A stretch of DNA of 64,000 bases from Bacteroidetes bacterium MED-G20 (GCA_905182745.1 CAJJCR010000015.1:1-64000); one strand, 5' to 3'; numbered from the stretch's first letter, positions 14,998-24,979 are shown. Numbers and translations are program-made. Notes: a model not told the origin generated them from the letters alone.

Positions 14998-16131
14998 TTA
15001 TTTTTTTCCCAATTTTAAGAGCTTCTTTGTGAAGTTATTAACTACTGTGATGTGTCCCATTTTCCTATTGAGTCTAGATTTCTTTTTTCCGTAAAAGTGA
15101 GCGGAAACACCTGGGATATCAAGTATTTTATCAATATTTTCATATTTTACATAACCTTCAATTTTATTTTCTCCAACTAAATTTAGCATTATTCCAGGAA
15201 TTTTTAAATCGGTATTTCCAAGTGGCAAATTTAAAATAGATCTTATGTGTTGGTCAAATTGTGAAGTGAAACAACATTCAATCGTATGGTGACCAGAATT
15301 GTGTGGTCTTGGAGCAACTTCATTAATTAATATCTCGTCATTTTCTGTAATAAATAGCTCAACGGCAAGTAGTCCAATGCTATTGAAACATCTTGCAGTT
15401 TGAAGCGCAATACTATAAGCTTTTTCTTCTAATTCTTTAGATATATTAGCAGGACAAATAACATATTCAACCAAGTTGGAATCATCGTTAAACTCCATTT
15501 CAACTATAGGGAAACAAGTTTCATCTTTATTTGGATTTCTTGCTACAATTACTGAAACTTCTTTTTTAATTTTCACCTTTTGTTCCATTAAACATTCTAA
15601 ATCTGGGAGGTTCTTTATATCTTCTAAGGTCTTAACTATTTTAACCCCTTTACCATCGTATCCAAATTTTGCACTTTTCCATACGGAGGAAGCTGGAAAT
15701 GTCCATTATTTAGAGTCTGAAATTAATTCACTTTTATTTTGGTAGTTTTTATAAGATGAAGTAGGTAAATTATTTTTTATGTAAAAGTCTTTTTGCTTTG
15801 ATTTGTTTTGAATGGTTTTTAATGTTTTAGAGGATGGGTAAACTTTTTTCCCATTTTTCTCTAAAAACTCTAAGGCATCTGTATTTACATTTTCAATCTC
15901 AACAGTAACTACGTCAACATCCTCACAAAAGTTTACCACATGATCATAATCTGTTAAATCACCAATAATAAATTCATTACAAATTTTATGGCAAGGAGCA
16001 TTTTTATTAGGATCCATGACCTTTGTATATATATCGTACCTAATACTATCGTAAAGAAGCATTTTCCCAAGTTGGCCACCACCAAGTATTCCTAATTTAA
16101 AATCTGAACTAAAAAATTGATTTTCAATCAT
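14998..16131 (-). CDS. purK: N5-carboxyaminoimidazole ribonucleotide synthase (in-frame stop in this sequence)
   Basis: PurK is the ATP-grasp enzyme that carboxylates AIR to N5-CAIR. The N-terminal part has LGILGGGQLGKML, and the ATP-grasp core has VWKSAKFGYDGKGVKIV, LAVELFITENDEILINEVAPRPHNSGHHTIE. The frame is interrupted by a TAA at 15706-15708 but carries on in the same frame (SELISDSK, stop, then WTFPASSVWKSAKF). A single substitution, or two compensating indels around 15695-15710 giving NNGHF, would restore it. Unlike the other breaks in this window the net frame is unchanged. The gene heads the purK-purE unit and is divergent from hpt. Confidence 0.88.
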
Positions 16132-16206
16132 GGATAGAATTAATTTTTTTACAAATGTAAGTTACCAATTTAAAGAAACAATCATTTTTCTGTAAAATGA
16201 AATGAT

Positions 16207-16214
16207 TACATTTG
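16207..16214 (+). promoter_or_regulatory. Bacteroidota -7 promoter box for hpt
   Basis: TACATTTG matches TAnnTTTG exactly and lies 13 bases before the hpt ATG, implying a leader of only a few bases. It is in the 96 bp divergent region between purK and hpt, so it probably drives the hpt-adk-obgE operon. Confidence 0.5.
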
Positions 16215-16227
16215 ATTGATAAACAAA

Positions 16228-16770
16228 ATGAAAAAAGTAACTCTAGAGGACAAGCACTTTAAATTATTCATTGAATCGAAGAAGATTCTTGATGAAATTG
16301 ATCAGCTTTCTTCGCAAATCAATGCGTATTATGCAAATAAAAAACCAATTTTTATTTGTGTTTTAAATGGCGCCTTTCTTTTTGCTTCAGAATTGATAAA
16401 AAGATTTGACCACGAATGTGAAGTTTCATTTGTTAAATTGTCTTCTTACGACGGAATAAACTCTTCAGGAGTTGTGAAAAACCTTATTGGTTTAAATGAA
16501 AATATCAAAGGTCGAGATTTGATTATTGTAGAAGATATTGTAGATACTGGAAATACTATTGACTCTGTTTATAATAATATTAAAACTCTTGAGCCAAAGT
16601 CATTGGAAGTAGCCACCCTACTTTTTAAGCCGGATGCTTACCAAAAAAATATACCTATTAAATATCCAGCAATTAATGTTGGAAACGAATTTCTTGTAGG
16701 ATTTGGATTAGATTATAACGGAATTGGAAGAAATTTACAAGACATTTATATAATTGAAGAAAATAAATAG
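16228..16770 (+). CDS. hpt: Hypoxanthine phosphoribosyltransferase
   Basis: A purine-salvage enzyme that joins hypoxanthine (or guanine) to PRPP. The PRPP-binding loop is clear as LIIVEDIVDTGNTI, with SFVKLSSYDG before it and KYPAINVGNEFLVGFGLDYNG after it. The ATG at 16228 (MKKVTLED) is chosen over an in-frame TTG four codons earlier because the TTG would sit against the predicted promoter box. About 180 residues is normal. It is followed after 1 bp by adk. Confidence 0.94.
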   Translation: MKKVTLEDKHFKLFIESKKILDEIDQLSSQINAYYANKKPIFICVLNGAFLFASELIKRFDHECEVSFVKLSSYDGINSSGVVKNLIGLNENIKGRDLIIVEDIVDTGNTIDSVYNNIKTLEPKSLEVATLLFKPDAYQKNIPIKYPAINVGNEFLVGFGLDYNGIGRNLQDIYIIEENK

Positions 16771-16771
16771 C

Positions 16772-17341
16772 ATGTTAAATATTGTATTATTCGGACCTCC
16801 AGGTGCAGGTAAAGGAACACAAGCAGAAAGAATTAAAAATCAGTATTCTCTTATTCATCTATCTACAGGGGATATTTTTAGATATAATATCAAGGAATCT
16901 ACAGACTTAGGGGTAATGGCTAAGGAATTTATGGATAAAGGAGAGTTGGTTCCTGATCAGGTGACTATTAAAATGTTGGAGTCAGAGGTTAATAAACATC
17001 CTGAATCATCGGGTTTTATTTTTGATGGATTTCCAAGAACTACCCAACAAGCTAAGGCTCTAGACGATTTTCTATCTTCCAAGAATCTATCCATTACCAA
17101 GATGATAGCACTAGAAGTTCCTAATGATGAATTAATCTCCAGATTGTTTTTAAGAGGAAAGCAGAGTGGAAGGGCAGACGATCAAGATAAATCTATTATT
17201 GCTAATAGAATTAAGGTTTATGAAAATCAAACAGCAGTGCTAGCTGAATATTATAAAGCTCAAAATAAGTTAGCTACCGTCAATGGAGTTGGATCTGTAG
17301 ATGAAATAACAAGACGATTGTATCGTTCAATAGATATTTAA
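16772..17341 (+). CDS. adk: Adenylate kinase
   Basis: Adk interconverts ATP, ADP and AMP. The P-loop [10 protein letters not shown] is at the N-terminus, with HLSTGDIFR (AMP-binding), [13 protein letters not shown] and [11 protein letters not shown] in place of a long lid. With 189 residues it is the short-lid form common in Bacteroidota. The ATG directly following the hpt stop is used because it gives [15 protein letters not shown]; an upstream in-frame start lies within hpt. It is the second gene of the hpt-adk-obgE run. Confidence 0.96.
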   Translation: MLNIVLFGPPGAGKGTQAERIKNQYSLIHLSTGDIFRYNIKESTDLGVMAKEFMDKGELVPDQVTIKMLESEVNKHPESSGFIFDGFPRTTQQAKALDDFLSSKNLSITKMIALEVPNDELISRLFLRGKQSGRADDQDKSIIANRIKVYENQTAVLAEYYKAQNKLATVNGVGSVDEITRRLYRSIDI

Positions 17342-17345
17342 TAAT

Positions 17346-18350
17346 ATGTCCTCTAGTAATTTTGTTGATTATGTAAAGGTTTGCTGTAGATCTGGCAAAG
17401 GCGGCGCTGGATCTAGACACTTCCACAGAGATAGAACTACGGCTAAAGGAGGTCCTGATGGTGGAGATGGAGGTAGAGGGGGGCATATAATTCTCAGGGG
17501 AAATAAACAAATTTGGACATTACTTAGTTTGAAATATAGGAAGCATATTATTGCTCCTGGTGGAGGTTCAGGTAGCTCAGCATTATGTACTGGGAAATTT
17601 GGAAAAGATGAAATTCTTGAAGTTCCTTTAGGCACAGTAGCAAAAGACGTAGAAACTGGAGAATTCCTTTTTGAAATAACTGAACATGGAGAAGAAATAG
17701 TTCTTTTAAGCGGTGGAAGAGGAGGTTTAGGAAATAATCATTTCAAATCCTCTACCAATCAGACTCCGAGGTATGCACAACCGGGAGAACCAGGAAAAGA
17801 AGAATGGAAAATTCTAGAACTTAAAGTTTTGGCAGATGTAGGTTTGGTTGGATTTCCTAATGCTGGAAAATCTACTTTGCTTTCGGTAGTTTCTGCTGCA
17901 AAACCAGAAATAGCAAATTATCCTTTTACCACCATAGTTCCTAATTTAGGGATTGTAGCTTATCGAGATCACCAGTCCTTTGTTATGGCAGATATTCCAG
18001 GAATTATTGAGGGTGCTCACAAAGGAAAGGGATTGGGACATAGATTTTTAAGGCATATAGAACGAAACTCTGTTTTATTGTTCATGATAACTTCAGATTC
18101 TAATAATATAATTGAAGAATACGAAGTTTTATTAAAGGAGTTAAAACTATACAATCCTGAACTCTTGGATAAAGAAAAAATGCTAGCCATCACTAAATGC
18201 GATTTGCTGGATGAAGAGTTAACAAAGGAGATTAAAAAAGAACTACCTGTTGATATTAAAACAGTTTTTATTTCTTCAATATCACAAATAGGTATTGTTG
18301 AACTCAAAGATATGATTTGGAAAATGATTCACGATGGAATGGATGGATAA
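17346..18350 (+). CDS. obgE: GTPase Obg/CgtA
   Basis: Obg is an essential GTPase involved in late assembly of the large ribosomal subunit and stress signalling. The N-terminal glycine-rich Obg fold occupies about residues 1-160 ([12 protein letters not shown], then [15 protein letters not shown]). The G domain follows with G1 [10 protein letters not shown]2 within [10 protein letters not shown]3 [16 protein letters not shown], and G4 TKCD. The poorly conserved C-terminal domain of some Obg proteins is absent, as is usual here. The start is 4 bp after adk. Confidence 0.97.
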   Translation: MSSSNFVDYVKVCCRSGKGGAGSRHFHRDRTTAKGGPDGGDGGRGGHIILRGNKQIWTLLSLKYRKHIIAPGGGSGSSALCTGKFGKDEILEVPLGTVAKDVETGEFLFEITEHGEEIVLLSGGRGGLGNNHFKSSTNQTPRYAQPGEPGKEEWKILELKVLADVGLVGFPNAGKSTLLSVVSAAKPEIANYPFTTIVPNLGIVAYRDHQSFVMADIPGIIEGAHKGKGLGHRFLRHIERNSVLLFMITSDSNNIIEEYEVLLKELKLYNPELLDKEKMLAITKCDLLDEELTKEIKKELPVDIKTVFISSISQIGIVELKDMIWKMIHDGMDG

Positions 18351-18906
18351 AGTAGAGCTTTTAGATCAACAAATTGTTCTACTTTTAAACGGTTCAAATA
18401 ATCCCTTCTTTGATCAATTAATGTGGCTCGTTACTAATCCAAATTTTGGAATCCCTTTCTACCTTTTATTTATATATTTAATTTTTAAAATTTATAGTTA
18501 TAAAGAAGCAATTAGAGTAATTGCTGTTATTGGTATTACAGTTGGGTTAGGGGACCTAATCGCCCATGATTTAATTAAAGAAACCATACAACGATTTCGG
18601 CCAAGCCATCACTTAGAGGTTTCAAAACACCTAAATTTTGTAAATGAATATAAGGGTGGAATGTTTGGCTTTGTATCCAATCACGCTACAAATATGTCTA
18701 TTGTTGGTATAATGATTTTTAATGTGATTAAAAATTCGTATTCTAAATCATGGATATATTTATCGATTTTCGTCGTTTTAATCTCCTACAGTAGAATATA
18801 TTTAGGAGTTCACTATCTTTCAGATATTATTGGAGGTTGGACTTTAGGATTTATATTATCTTTTATAGGTTCTAAGTATATAAATAAATTCATTTTAAAA
18901 TCATGA
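18343..18906 (+). CDS. PAP2-family membrane phosphatase
   Basis: A 187-residue integral membrane protein with about five hydrophobic segments and the three phosphatase motifs of the PAP2 superfamily: [10 protein letters not shown], then VSNHATN, then [16 protein letters not shown]. Members dephosphorylate lipid substrates such as undecaprenyl pyrophosphate or phosphatidic acid. Substrate is not decided by sequence. The ATG at 18343 overlaps the obgE stop; another ATG three codons earlier is possible. The gene ends 4 bp into crcB, so all are one operon. Confidence 0.85.
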   Translation: MDKVELLDQQIVLLLNGSNNPFFDQLMWLVTNPNFGIPFYLLFIYLIFKIYSYKEAIRVIAVIGITVGLGDLIAHDLIKETIQRFRPSHHLEVSKHLNFVNEYKGGMFGFVSNHATNMSIVGIMIFNVIKNSYSKSWIYLSIFVVLISYSRIYLGVHYLSDIIGGWTLGFILSFIGSKYINKFILKS

Positions 18907-19271
18907 TTTCTACTATTTCTGTTTTTTTTGGAGGAGGTTTTGGAGCACTAGTAAGGTATTTTATTTCAAAATTATTTTCTCAATACTACAAAGGAGATTT
19001 ACCTATAAGTACATTATTTTCTAATTTAATGTCTTGCTTGGTTGTAGGTCTTTTTTTAGCCTTTTTGTCAGAATCAAAATATTTAAATCAAAATACTAAG
19101 CTTTTTATAATTGTAGGGTTTTGCGGAGGTTTAAGCACTTTTTCTACTTTCAGCTTAGAAACTATAGAATTATTGAAATCTGGAAATTATTACTGGGCTA
19201 TTGTCAATGTTGCCTTGAGTATTCTCCTTTGTTTTGGTCTTTTACTTTTCTTCTATAAAAAAATAATTTAG
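18903..19271 (+). CDS. crcB: Fluoride efflux channel CrcB/Fluc
   Basis: A 122-residue protein with four hydrophobic segments. It matches CrcB through GGGFGALVRYFISKLF near the start, TLFSNLMSCLVVGLF, and the conserved GFCGGLSTFSTFSLET with the phenylalanine pair that lines the pore. These channels form antiparallel dimers and expel fluoride. Its ATG overlaps the stop of the PAP2 gene. I see no fluoride riboswitch upstream, as expected for an internal operon gene. Confidence 0.92.
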   Translation: MISTISVFFGGGFGALVRYFISKLFSQYYKGDLPISTLFSNLMSCLVVGLFLAFLSESKYLNQNTKLFIIVGFCGGLSTFSTFSLETIELLKSGNYYWAIVNVALSILLCFGLLLFFYKKII

Positions 19272-19273
19272 TA

Positions 19274-19507
19274 TTATTTACATGCGTTAAAAATTTCTGG
19301 GAAATCATTTTCATTTCTCATAGCATGTTCAAAACTATTGTAGTTGTTAGTGATTTTTTCTAAGCTACAGTTGCAAAATATAGAATCTAATTTTGCTTTT
19401 TCACATTCATTTAAATATCTCTCCTTATCTTTTTCTGACCAACCACTACAGGATGCAGTTAAAATAAAAGTGGTTAAAATTCCTATGGTGATTTTTGCTA
19501 TTTTCAT
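19274..19507 (-). CDS. Small putative lipoprotein
   Basis: A 77-residue protein with a lipoprotein signal: a basic start, hydrophobic ILTTFILTA and cysteine 20 in the lipobox TASC. The mature part is short and charged and contains three further cysteines (ECEKAKLDSIFCNCSLE), possibly forming a small disulfide-stabilised fold. I do not recognise a family. It overlaps the end of the upstream DUF4296-like lipoprotein gene by 4 bp and converges on crcB with a 2 bp gap. Confidence 0.6.
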   Translation of the reverse strand: MKIAKITIGILTTFILTASCSGWSEKDKERYLNECEKAKLDSIFCNCSLEKITNNYNSFEHAMRNENDFPEIFNACK

Positions 19508-20013
19508 TTTTTAATTTTTAAACTATCCAATATTTGATTTCCAGGAATAACTGATGATCCTAAATCTTTTTTAAATCTCATATTATCTATAAATTTAGAA
19601 CTTTCTTTTAATATGTTTTTTATTGAGTCTTGGTGAATCAATTTCTTATCATCATCGTTAACATCGTGAGAAATGCCTATAAAAACTTTCTCTAAACTAT
19701 CTCTAAGATCTTTAATTATACTATCAAGTAATCTTGGATTTTCGGAGTAATATTTTATAGATTTTTTAAAATCTTCTTTTTTATAACCATAATCCTCTAA
19801 AAGTTTGTTGGTAATGCTACCAACACTATCTCTTGGGATTTGTGTGAATTTTTTATTGTTATAAAGGTGTGCGTTTACCAACCATATTTTTTTAATTAAG
19901 GTCTGAAATTCCTTTTCTTTAATGGGTGGATATTTAATATTCTCTTTTGGCTTTTCTTCTAAACAACTTGTTACAACAATATAAAGAATAAATATTTTAA
20001 AATATTTATTCAC
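19504..20013 (-). CDS. DUF4296-like lipoprotein
   Basis: A 169-residue lipoprotein with lipobox VTSC (cysteine 17) and a charged, mostly helical mature region. Segments such as LIKKIWLVNAHLYNNK and LEDYGYKKEDFKKSIKYYSENPRLLDSIIKDLRDSLEKV match the DUF4296 pattern of Flavobacteriia, which is commonly encoded next to dihydroorotase, as here. The start overlaps the pyrC stop by 4 bp. No function is known for the family. Confidence 0.72.
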   Translation of the reverse strand: MNKYFKIFILYIVVTSCLEEKPKENIKYPPIKEKEFQTLIKKIWLVNAHLYNNKKFTQIPRDSVGSITNKLLEDYGYKKEDFKKSIKYYSENPRLLDSIIKDLRDSLEKVFIGISHDVNDDDKKLIHQDSIKNILKESSKFIDNMRFKKDLGSSVIPGNQILDSLKIKK

Positions 20014-21346
20014 GTATTAAATTTTAATCTCATTCCAGTAATCTTGTTGTTAAATTCTCCTTTGTGAAAAACTCTTTTACCATTAATAAATGTGCTATCA
20101 ATTGAGCTTGTAAATTTAGTTCCTTGAAAAGGAGACCATCCACATTTATATAAAATATTTTCTTTTGCTACTGTTATATTTGTATTTCTATCCAAAAGAG
20201 CAATATCTGCAAAATATCCGGTCCTTAAATAACCTCTTTTTTCAATTTTAAAGCATTCTGCAACATCGTGACTTGTCTTTTTTACAATTTGTTTCAGATT
20301 CATTTGTTTGGTTTTTTCTAGTTCAAGTAAAGCAAGTATGGCATGTTGCACTAATGGACCACCAGAAGGAGCAGATAAATAGGTATTATTTTTTTCTTCA
20401 AAAGTATGAGGAGCGTGATCTGTTGCAATTACATCAATTATATTTTCGTTTACAGCTTTGATAAGTGCTTTTCTGTCATCCTCTGATTTGACTGCTGGAT
20501 TCCATTTAATTAAACTTTTCTTTTCAGCATATTTTGAATCATTAAACCATAAATGATGAATACAGCATTCAGCAGTTATTTTTTTATTTCTTAAGTGCTG
20601 TTTATTATTAAAAAGTCCCAATTCTTTTGCAGTTGAAATATGTAATACATGAAGCCTTGTTTCAAATTTTTCCGCTAACTCAACAGCCAATGAAGAAGAC
20701 AAATAGCAAGCCTCTTCGGACCTAATTATAGGATGCATTTCAAAAGGGATATTTTCTCCATATTTTTCCTTAAATATGGCAGTATTTTTTCTTATAGTTT
20801 GTTCATCCTCACAGTGGGTAGCTATTAGCAGAGAGCTATTTTTAAATATTTGAGATAATGTCTGTTTATTATCAACCAGCATATTTCCCGTAGAAGAACC
20901 CATAAAAACTTTAATACCACAAACATTGTTAGGGTTGGTTTTTAATACCTCTTTAAGGTTTTCATTGTTCGCCCCCATGAAAAAGGAATAATTTGCTATT
21001 GAGTTTTTATTTGCTGTAGCATATTTTTGTTCTAATAGCTCTTGGGTTACAGTATTGGGAACTGTATTAGGCATTTCCATGAAACTTGTGATTCCTCCCG
21101 CTACTGCAGCTCTTGATTCTGAATATATATTTGCCTTGTGTGTTAATCCAGGTTCTCTAAAATGAACTTGGTCATCAATCATTCCGGGAATTGCTATTAA
21201 TCCAGTTGCATCATATTCATGGTCAAATGTTCCATTTATAGAGCCTTTTTTTATCTCTGAAATTTTAGAATCTTCAATAGCTATATCCCAGTTTGTTGAT
21301 TTTCATTAATGATTTCTGCATTCCTTATAACAGTTTTAATTTTCAA
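20010..21346 (-). CDS. pyrC: Dihydroorotase (frameshifted near the N-terminus)
   Basis: This amidohydrolase closes carbamoyl-aspartate to dihydroorotate in pyrimidine synthesis. Metal-ligand motifs are DDQVHFREPG (HxH-equivalent), GSSTGNML, HCEDE, HVLHIST and IDVIATDHAPHT. The uninterrupted part begins at 21182. Upstream, the other frames encode a plausible N-terminus (KIKTVIRNAEIINE, WDIAIEDSKISEIKKGS) from a TTG at 21346, joined by one extra base near 21300 and one near 21240. The TTG start overlaps the stop of the preceding mannosyltransferase gene by 11 bp. The gene forms a Flavobacteriales-type operon with that gene and the DUF4296 lipoprotein. Confidence 0.92.
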
Positions 21347-22049
21347 ATTTTTTCGATCTTAATTTTAACACCCCAATAAAAGCTTCTTTAAAAATCCCAA
21401 TATTCATCTTAGACTGACCAAGTTCTCTATCTTTAAAGTGAATAGGAATTTCTTTAACCTTAAAACCTAGTTTGATAGCGCTATATTTCATTTCTATTTG
21501 AAATGCATATCCTACAAACCAAATATTATCTAAATCAATTTTTTCCAAGACTTTTCTAGAATAACATTTAAAGCCTGCAGTTGTATCTTTAATATTTATT
21601 CCTAGAACCAACCTCACATAAAGCGATGCGTAAAAGGAAAGCCAATACCTTGATTTTGGCCAATTGATAATCTTCCCTCCAGGTACATATCTAGATCCAA
21701 CACATAAGTCTGCAGATTCGTTAGCACAATTGTAAAGTAATCTTGGTAGGTCGTCAGGACTATGGGAGAAATCTGCATCCATTTCAAATATATAATCGTA
21801 CTTGTTTTTAATGGCCCATTTAAAACCATGTATATAGGCAGTTCCTAAACCAGACTTTTCCTTTCTTTCTTCAATGAATACGCACTTATTTTTTTTCATA
21901 ATGTCTTTAACAACCTTTGCTGTGCCATCAGGAGATTGATCATCGACAATTAGAATATGAAAATCATCTTTTTTAGCTAAGACAGCATAAATTATGTTTG
22001 AGATATTTTCTATCTCATTATAAGTAGGTATGATTACTAAGCTCTTCAT
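21336..22049 (-). CDS. Polyprenol monophosphomannose synthase (GT2)
   Basis: A 237-residue family 2 glycosyltransferase of the dolichol-phosphate mannose synthase type. Marks are VIIPTYNEIENI at the start, LIVDDQSPDGTA, the metal-binding FEMDADFSHSPDDLP, and VGSRYVPGGKI, followed by TAGFKCYSRKVLEKI. There are no C-terminal membrane segments, as in the bacterial single-domain forms. The product would be a lipid-linked mannose for transfer outside the cytoplasm. It heads the pyrC operon and is divergent from the LVIVD-repeat gene. Confidence 0.88.
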   Translation of the reverse strand: MKSLVIIPTYNEIENISNIIYAVLAKKDDFHILIVDDQSPDGTAKVVKDIMKKNKCVFIEERKEKSGLGTAYIHGFKWAIKNKYDYIFEMDADFSHSPDDLPRLLYNCANESADLCVGSRYVPGGKIINWPKSRYWLSFYASLYVRLVLGINIKDTTAGFKCYSRKVLEKIDLDNIWFVGYAFQIEMKYSAIKLGFKVKEIPIHFKDRELGQSKMNIGIFKEAFIGVLKLRSKKFEN

Positions 22050-22148
22050 TTTCTAAAAAATTAGAACGAATTTCAATAAATTTTTACAGTTTAGTTAATA
22101 AACAAATAAACGAATAAAATTCTTTAATAAAAATACCTTAACTATTAT

Positions 22149-22156
22149 TAACTTTG
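22149..22156 (+). promoter_or_regulatory. Bacteroidota -7 promoter box for the LVIVD-repeat gene
   Basis: TAACTTTG matches TAnnTTTG exactly. Only 8 bases separate it from the GTG start, so the transcript would begin very close to the start codon. Confidence 0.5.
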
Positions 22157-22164
22157 GAATACTT

Positions 22165-23508
22165 GTGAGAAAAATATTTATTTTTTTATTAATTATTCCT
22201 TTTTGTTTGATTTCTCAATCTAATAATATTGAGTTGCTTGACCAATGGTATATAGAAGGATTACCCATTACCAATGATGGTGAATCAGTATTTAACGATG
22301 TATGGGGATTAGAAATTGAAAATGATAAATACGCTATTATCGGTTCTACAAATGGCACCCATATTTTAAAGATTAATGAAAATAACCTTGAAGAAATAGA
22401 CTTTGTTGCTGGAAAGTATGCAGGTAATCAAGCAATTCATAGAGATTTTCATGACTATAACGGTTACTTGTACGTAGTTTGTGATGAAAATGCTAGCTCC
22501 CTTCAAATTATGGATTTAAGTTATTTGCCAGATAGTGTCCACCTGGTATATGACAGTGACTCGTTAATAGTCCGTGCACATAATATATTTATTGATACAG
22601 CAAATGCAAAGCTTTACGGATGTGCTGTAGCAACACCTACAGGTTTTCATGCTTTAAGTGTTTATGATTTAAGTAATCCTATTTCCCCTGAATTAATTTA
22701 TAATTACGATGAGGTTGGTCATGTACATGATGCCTATGTTTTCAACGATACTGCTTTTTTAAATTGTGGAAATGATGGTCTTAGAGTCATTAAATCTCAC
22801 TCTCAAGGATTTGCATATGAGCTGTCCTCACTTACTGTTTATCCAGATAAAGGGTACAACCACTCCGGATGGATTTCAGGTGACAAAAACACCTACATTA
22901 TGTGTGATGAAACACCCTCAATGAAGATAAAAGTGCTCGATGTTTCTGATTTAAATAATATTTCAGTCAGTTCTACTTTTTCTGCAGAGTCTTACAATCA
23001 GGCACTTCCACACAACGCTATATTTGTAAATAATATTGCATACGTTAGTTATTACAACGATGGTTTACAGGTTTTTGACATTTCGAATCCATTTAATCCC
23101 AAGAAAATAGGCTATTACGATACTTACCCAGGAAGTGATAATTTAATTTACAGGGGTTTATGGGGGATTTATCCCTTTAATAATAGTAATCTAGTTTTGG
23201 CATCCGATAGAACATCTGGTCTTTATTTATTTGATTTTGAACCACCGCCTATAATTGCAGAATCCCCTTTTTATACTTTCCCAAACCCTGCAGCCAATTA
23301 CATTTACTTCTACAGAGAACATTTGGACTTAGCAGATTACAAAATAAACATTTACAATGTTTTAGGATCAAAAGTTGATGAGCTTCAAGGGTTTAATGAT
23401 TACTTGAAAATTGACTTGTCCAATTATAGTAATGGAATTTATCTAATAGAGTATATTTCCAATATTGAGCTTTTCACTACCAGTACTAAATTCTTTGTTA
23501 ATAAATGA
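22165..23508 (+). CDS. Secreted LVIVD-repeat (beta-propeller) protein with type IX sorting domain
   Basis: A 447-residue secreted protein with signal peptide MRKIFIFLLIIPFCLISQS. The body carries repeated motifs of the LVIVD/choice-of-anchor type (for example IMDLSYLPDSVHLV, VYDLSNPISPELIY, VFDISNPFNPKKIGYYD), which form a propeller. The final 75 residues are a type IX secretion sorting domain (FYTFPNPAANYIYFY, INIYNVLGSKV, SNGIYLIEY). So the protein is probably exported across the outer membrane and attached to the surface. It uses a GTG start and the stop overlaps the next gene by 4 bp. Confidence 0.85.
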   Translation: MRKIFIFLLIIPFCLISQSNNIELLDQWYIEGLPITNDGESVFNDVWGLEIENDKYAIIGSTNGTHILKINENNLEEIDFVAGKYAGNQAIHRDFHDYNGYLYVVCDENASSLQIMDLSYLPDSVHLVYDSDSLIVRAHNIFIDTANAKLYGCAVATPTGFHALSVYDLSNPISPELIYNYDEVGHVHDAYVFNDTAFLNCGNDGLRVIKSHSQGFAYELSSLTVYPDKGYNHSGWISGDKNTYIMCDETPSMKIKVLDVSDLNNISVSSTFSAESYNQALPHNAIFVNNIAYVSYYNDGLQVFDISNPFNPKKIGYYDTYPGSDNLIYRGLWGIYPFNNSNLVLASDRTSGLYLFDFEPPPIIAESPFYTFPNPAANYIYFYREHLDLADYKINIYNVLGSKVDELQGFNDYLKIDLSNYSNGIYLIEYISNIELFTTSTKFFVNK

Positions 23509-23831
23509 GTGATTTTTTTAAAGATGTTATTGAAGTTGTTAAATTAATTCCCAAAGGAAAAGTTACTAGTTACGGAATGATTGCTAATTATTTAGGTGCT
23601 AAAAAGAGTTCAAGGGTGGTTGGTTGGGCTCTAAATAAAGTATCTCAAAACAGTAAAATTCCAGCGCATAGAGTAGTTAATAGAAATGGATTTTTGACAG
23701 GTAAAAATAATTTTCCAACTCAGAATTACATGAAAGACGAGCTACAAAAAGAAGGGTTGAATATAAAGGCTGATAGTGTAGTAGATTTTAATAACCAGCT
23801 TTGGGACCCAATAAAAGAATTAACAATTTAG
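23505..23831 (+). CDS. Alkyltransferase-like (ATL) DNA-binding protein
   Basis: A 108-residue protein of the O6-alkylguanine-DNA alkyltransferase family, corresponding only to the DNA-binding domain. KGKVTSYGMIANYLG and SSRVVGWALNK form the helix-turn-helix with the arginine finger. The active-site motif PCHRV is replaced by PAHRV (alanine 54), so it cannot accept alkyl groups and should instead flag O6-alkylguanine for nucleotide excision repair, as described for ATL proteins. It overlaps the LVIVD gene by 4 bp. Confidence 0.88.
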   Translation: MSDFFKDVIEVVKLIPKGKVTSYGMIANYLGAKKSSRVVGWALNKVSQNSKIPAHRVVNRNGFLTGKNNFPTQNYMKDELQKEGLNIKADSVVDFNNQLWDPIKELTI

Positions 23832-23863
23832 TTTTAAATAAATTATCTATATATTTTTACAAA

Positions 23864-24979
23864 ATGAAAATCAACTCCGAAACCATACTTGAATCTTTAA
23901 AAAAAGTAATTGAGCCGGACCTTGGAAAGGATATTGTTTCTCTTGGACTGGTAGCTGATATTAAAGTATTAGAGGATAAAGTGAGTCTCTCAGTTCAAAT
24001 GAAAAATCCTGCAATGCATGCTAGAAAAAGAATGCAAGAGGCTTGTGCATTTGCAATTGAAAGATCCGTTGGAAAGGATTATACGATAGAAGTTAACGTT
24101 CAGGCTATGAAAAAAGCAGAAGCTAGCCAAAGCGTATTACCTAATATTAAAAATACTATTGCAGTTGTTTCAGGTAAGGGTGGTGTTGGGAAATCTACAA
24201 TTTCAGCAAATATAGCGGTTGGTTTAGCAAAAAAAGGTTTTAATGTTGGTGTTGTCGATGCAGATATATATGGTCCTTCTATGCCAATTATGTTTGATGT
24301 TCTTCATTACAGACCTATTTCAAGAGAAATTGATAAAAAACAAGTTATTGTTCCTGCAGAAAATTATGGAGTAAAAATTCTTTCCATTGGATTTTTTGCC
24401 GAACTAGATGAAGCAGTAGTATGGCGAGGTCCAATGGCAGTTAAAGCTTTAAAGCAATTAATCTTTGATGCAGATTGGGGAGAATTAGATTATTTGATTA
24501 TTGATACTCCACCTGGAACTGGAGATGTTCATTTGTCAATTGTTCAGTCTCTTCCATTAACAGGGGCTGTTGTAGTAACCACTCCTCAGCCAGTTGCTTT
24601 AGCAGATGCAAAAAAAGCAGTCGCAATGCTTAAAATGGACAATATAAAAGTTCCAGTCTTGGGATTGGTTGAAAACATGTCCTGGTTTACCCCTAAAAAT
24701 CATCCGGAAGAAAAGTATTTTATCTTCGGTGAGAATGGTGGTGAAAACCTAGCTAAATCGCTCGATCTTGAACTTCTGGGAAAAGTCCCACTTGTGGAAA
24801 GTATAAGACAAAGTGGAGATGTTGGAAGACCGGCTGTTTTACAACAAGAAACTATAGTTGAAAAATATTATAATAATATTTGTGATAAATTAATTTTAAA
24901 TATTGAAGAAAGAAATGCTAAATTAGAGCCAACAAAAGTAGTTGGTGTTGAATATGGCGCCCCTAAATGCTCTACGTAA
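23864..24979 (+). CDS. Mrp/NBP35-type iron-sulfur carrier ATPase
   Basis: This P-loop ATPase of the Mrp/ApbC family carries and transfers Fe-S clusters. The N-terminal domain (about residues 1-85) is of the DUF59/MIP18 type. The ATPase domain has the deviant Walker A GKGGVGKST at about residues 104-112, GVVDADIYGPSMP, WRGPMAVKAL, and DTPPGTGDVHLS. The ATG at 23864 is used because upstream in-frame starts lie in the previous gene's tail. The last 26 bp overlap the NifU-like gene, which fits a shared role in cluster delivery. Confidence 0.93.
   Translation: MKINSETILESLKKVIEPDLGKDIVSLGLVADIKVLEDKVSLSVQMKNPAMHARKRMQEACAFAIERSVGKDYTIEVNVQAMKKAEASQSVLPNIKNTIAVVSGKGGVGKSTISANIAVGLAKKGFNVGVVDADIYGPSMPIMFDVLHYRPISREIDKKQVIVPAENYGVKILSIGFFAELDEAVVWRGPMAVKALKQLIFDADWGELDYLIIDTPPGTGDVHLSIVQSLPLTGAVVVTTPQPVALADAKKAVAMLKMDNIKVPVLGLVENMSWFTPKNHPEEKYFIFGENGGENLAKSLDLELLGKVPLVESIRQSGDVGRPAVLQQETIVEKYYNNICDKLILNIEERNAKLEPTKVVGVEYGAPKCST

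Noticed and set aside
23505-23831. Calling the gene an active O6-methylguanine-DNA methyltransferase
   Set aside because: The active-site cysteine is alanine and the protein lacks the N-terminal domain.
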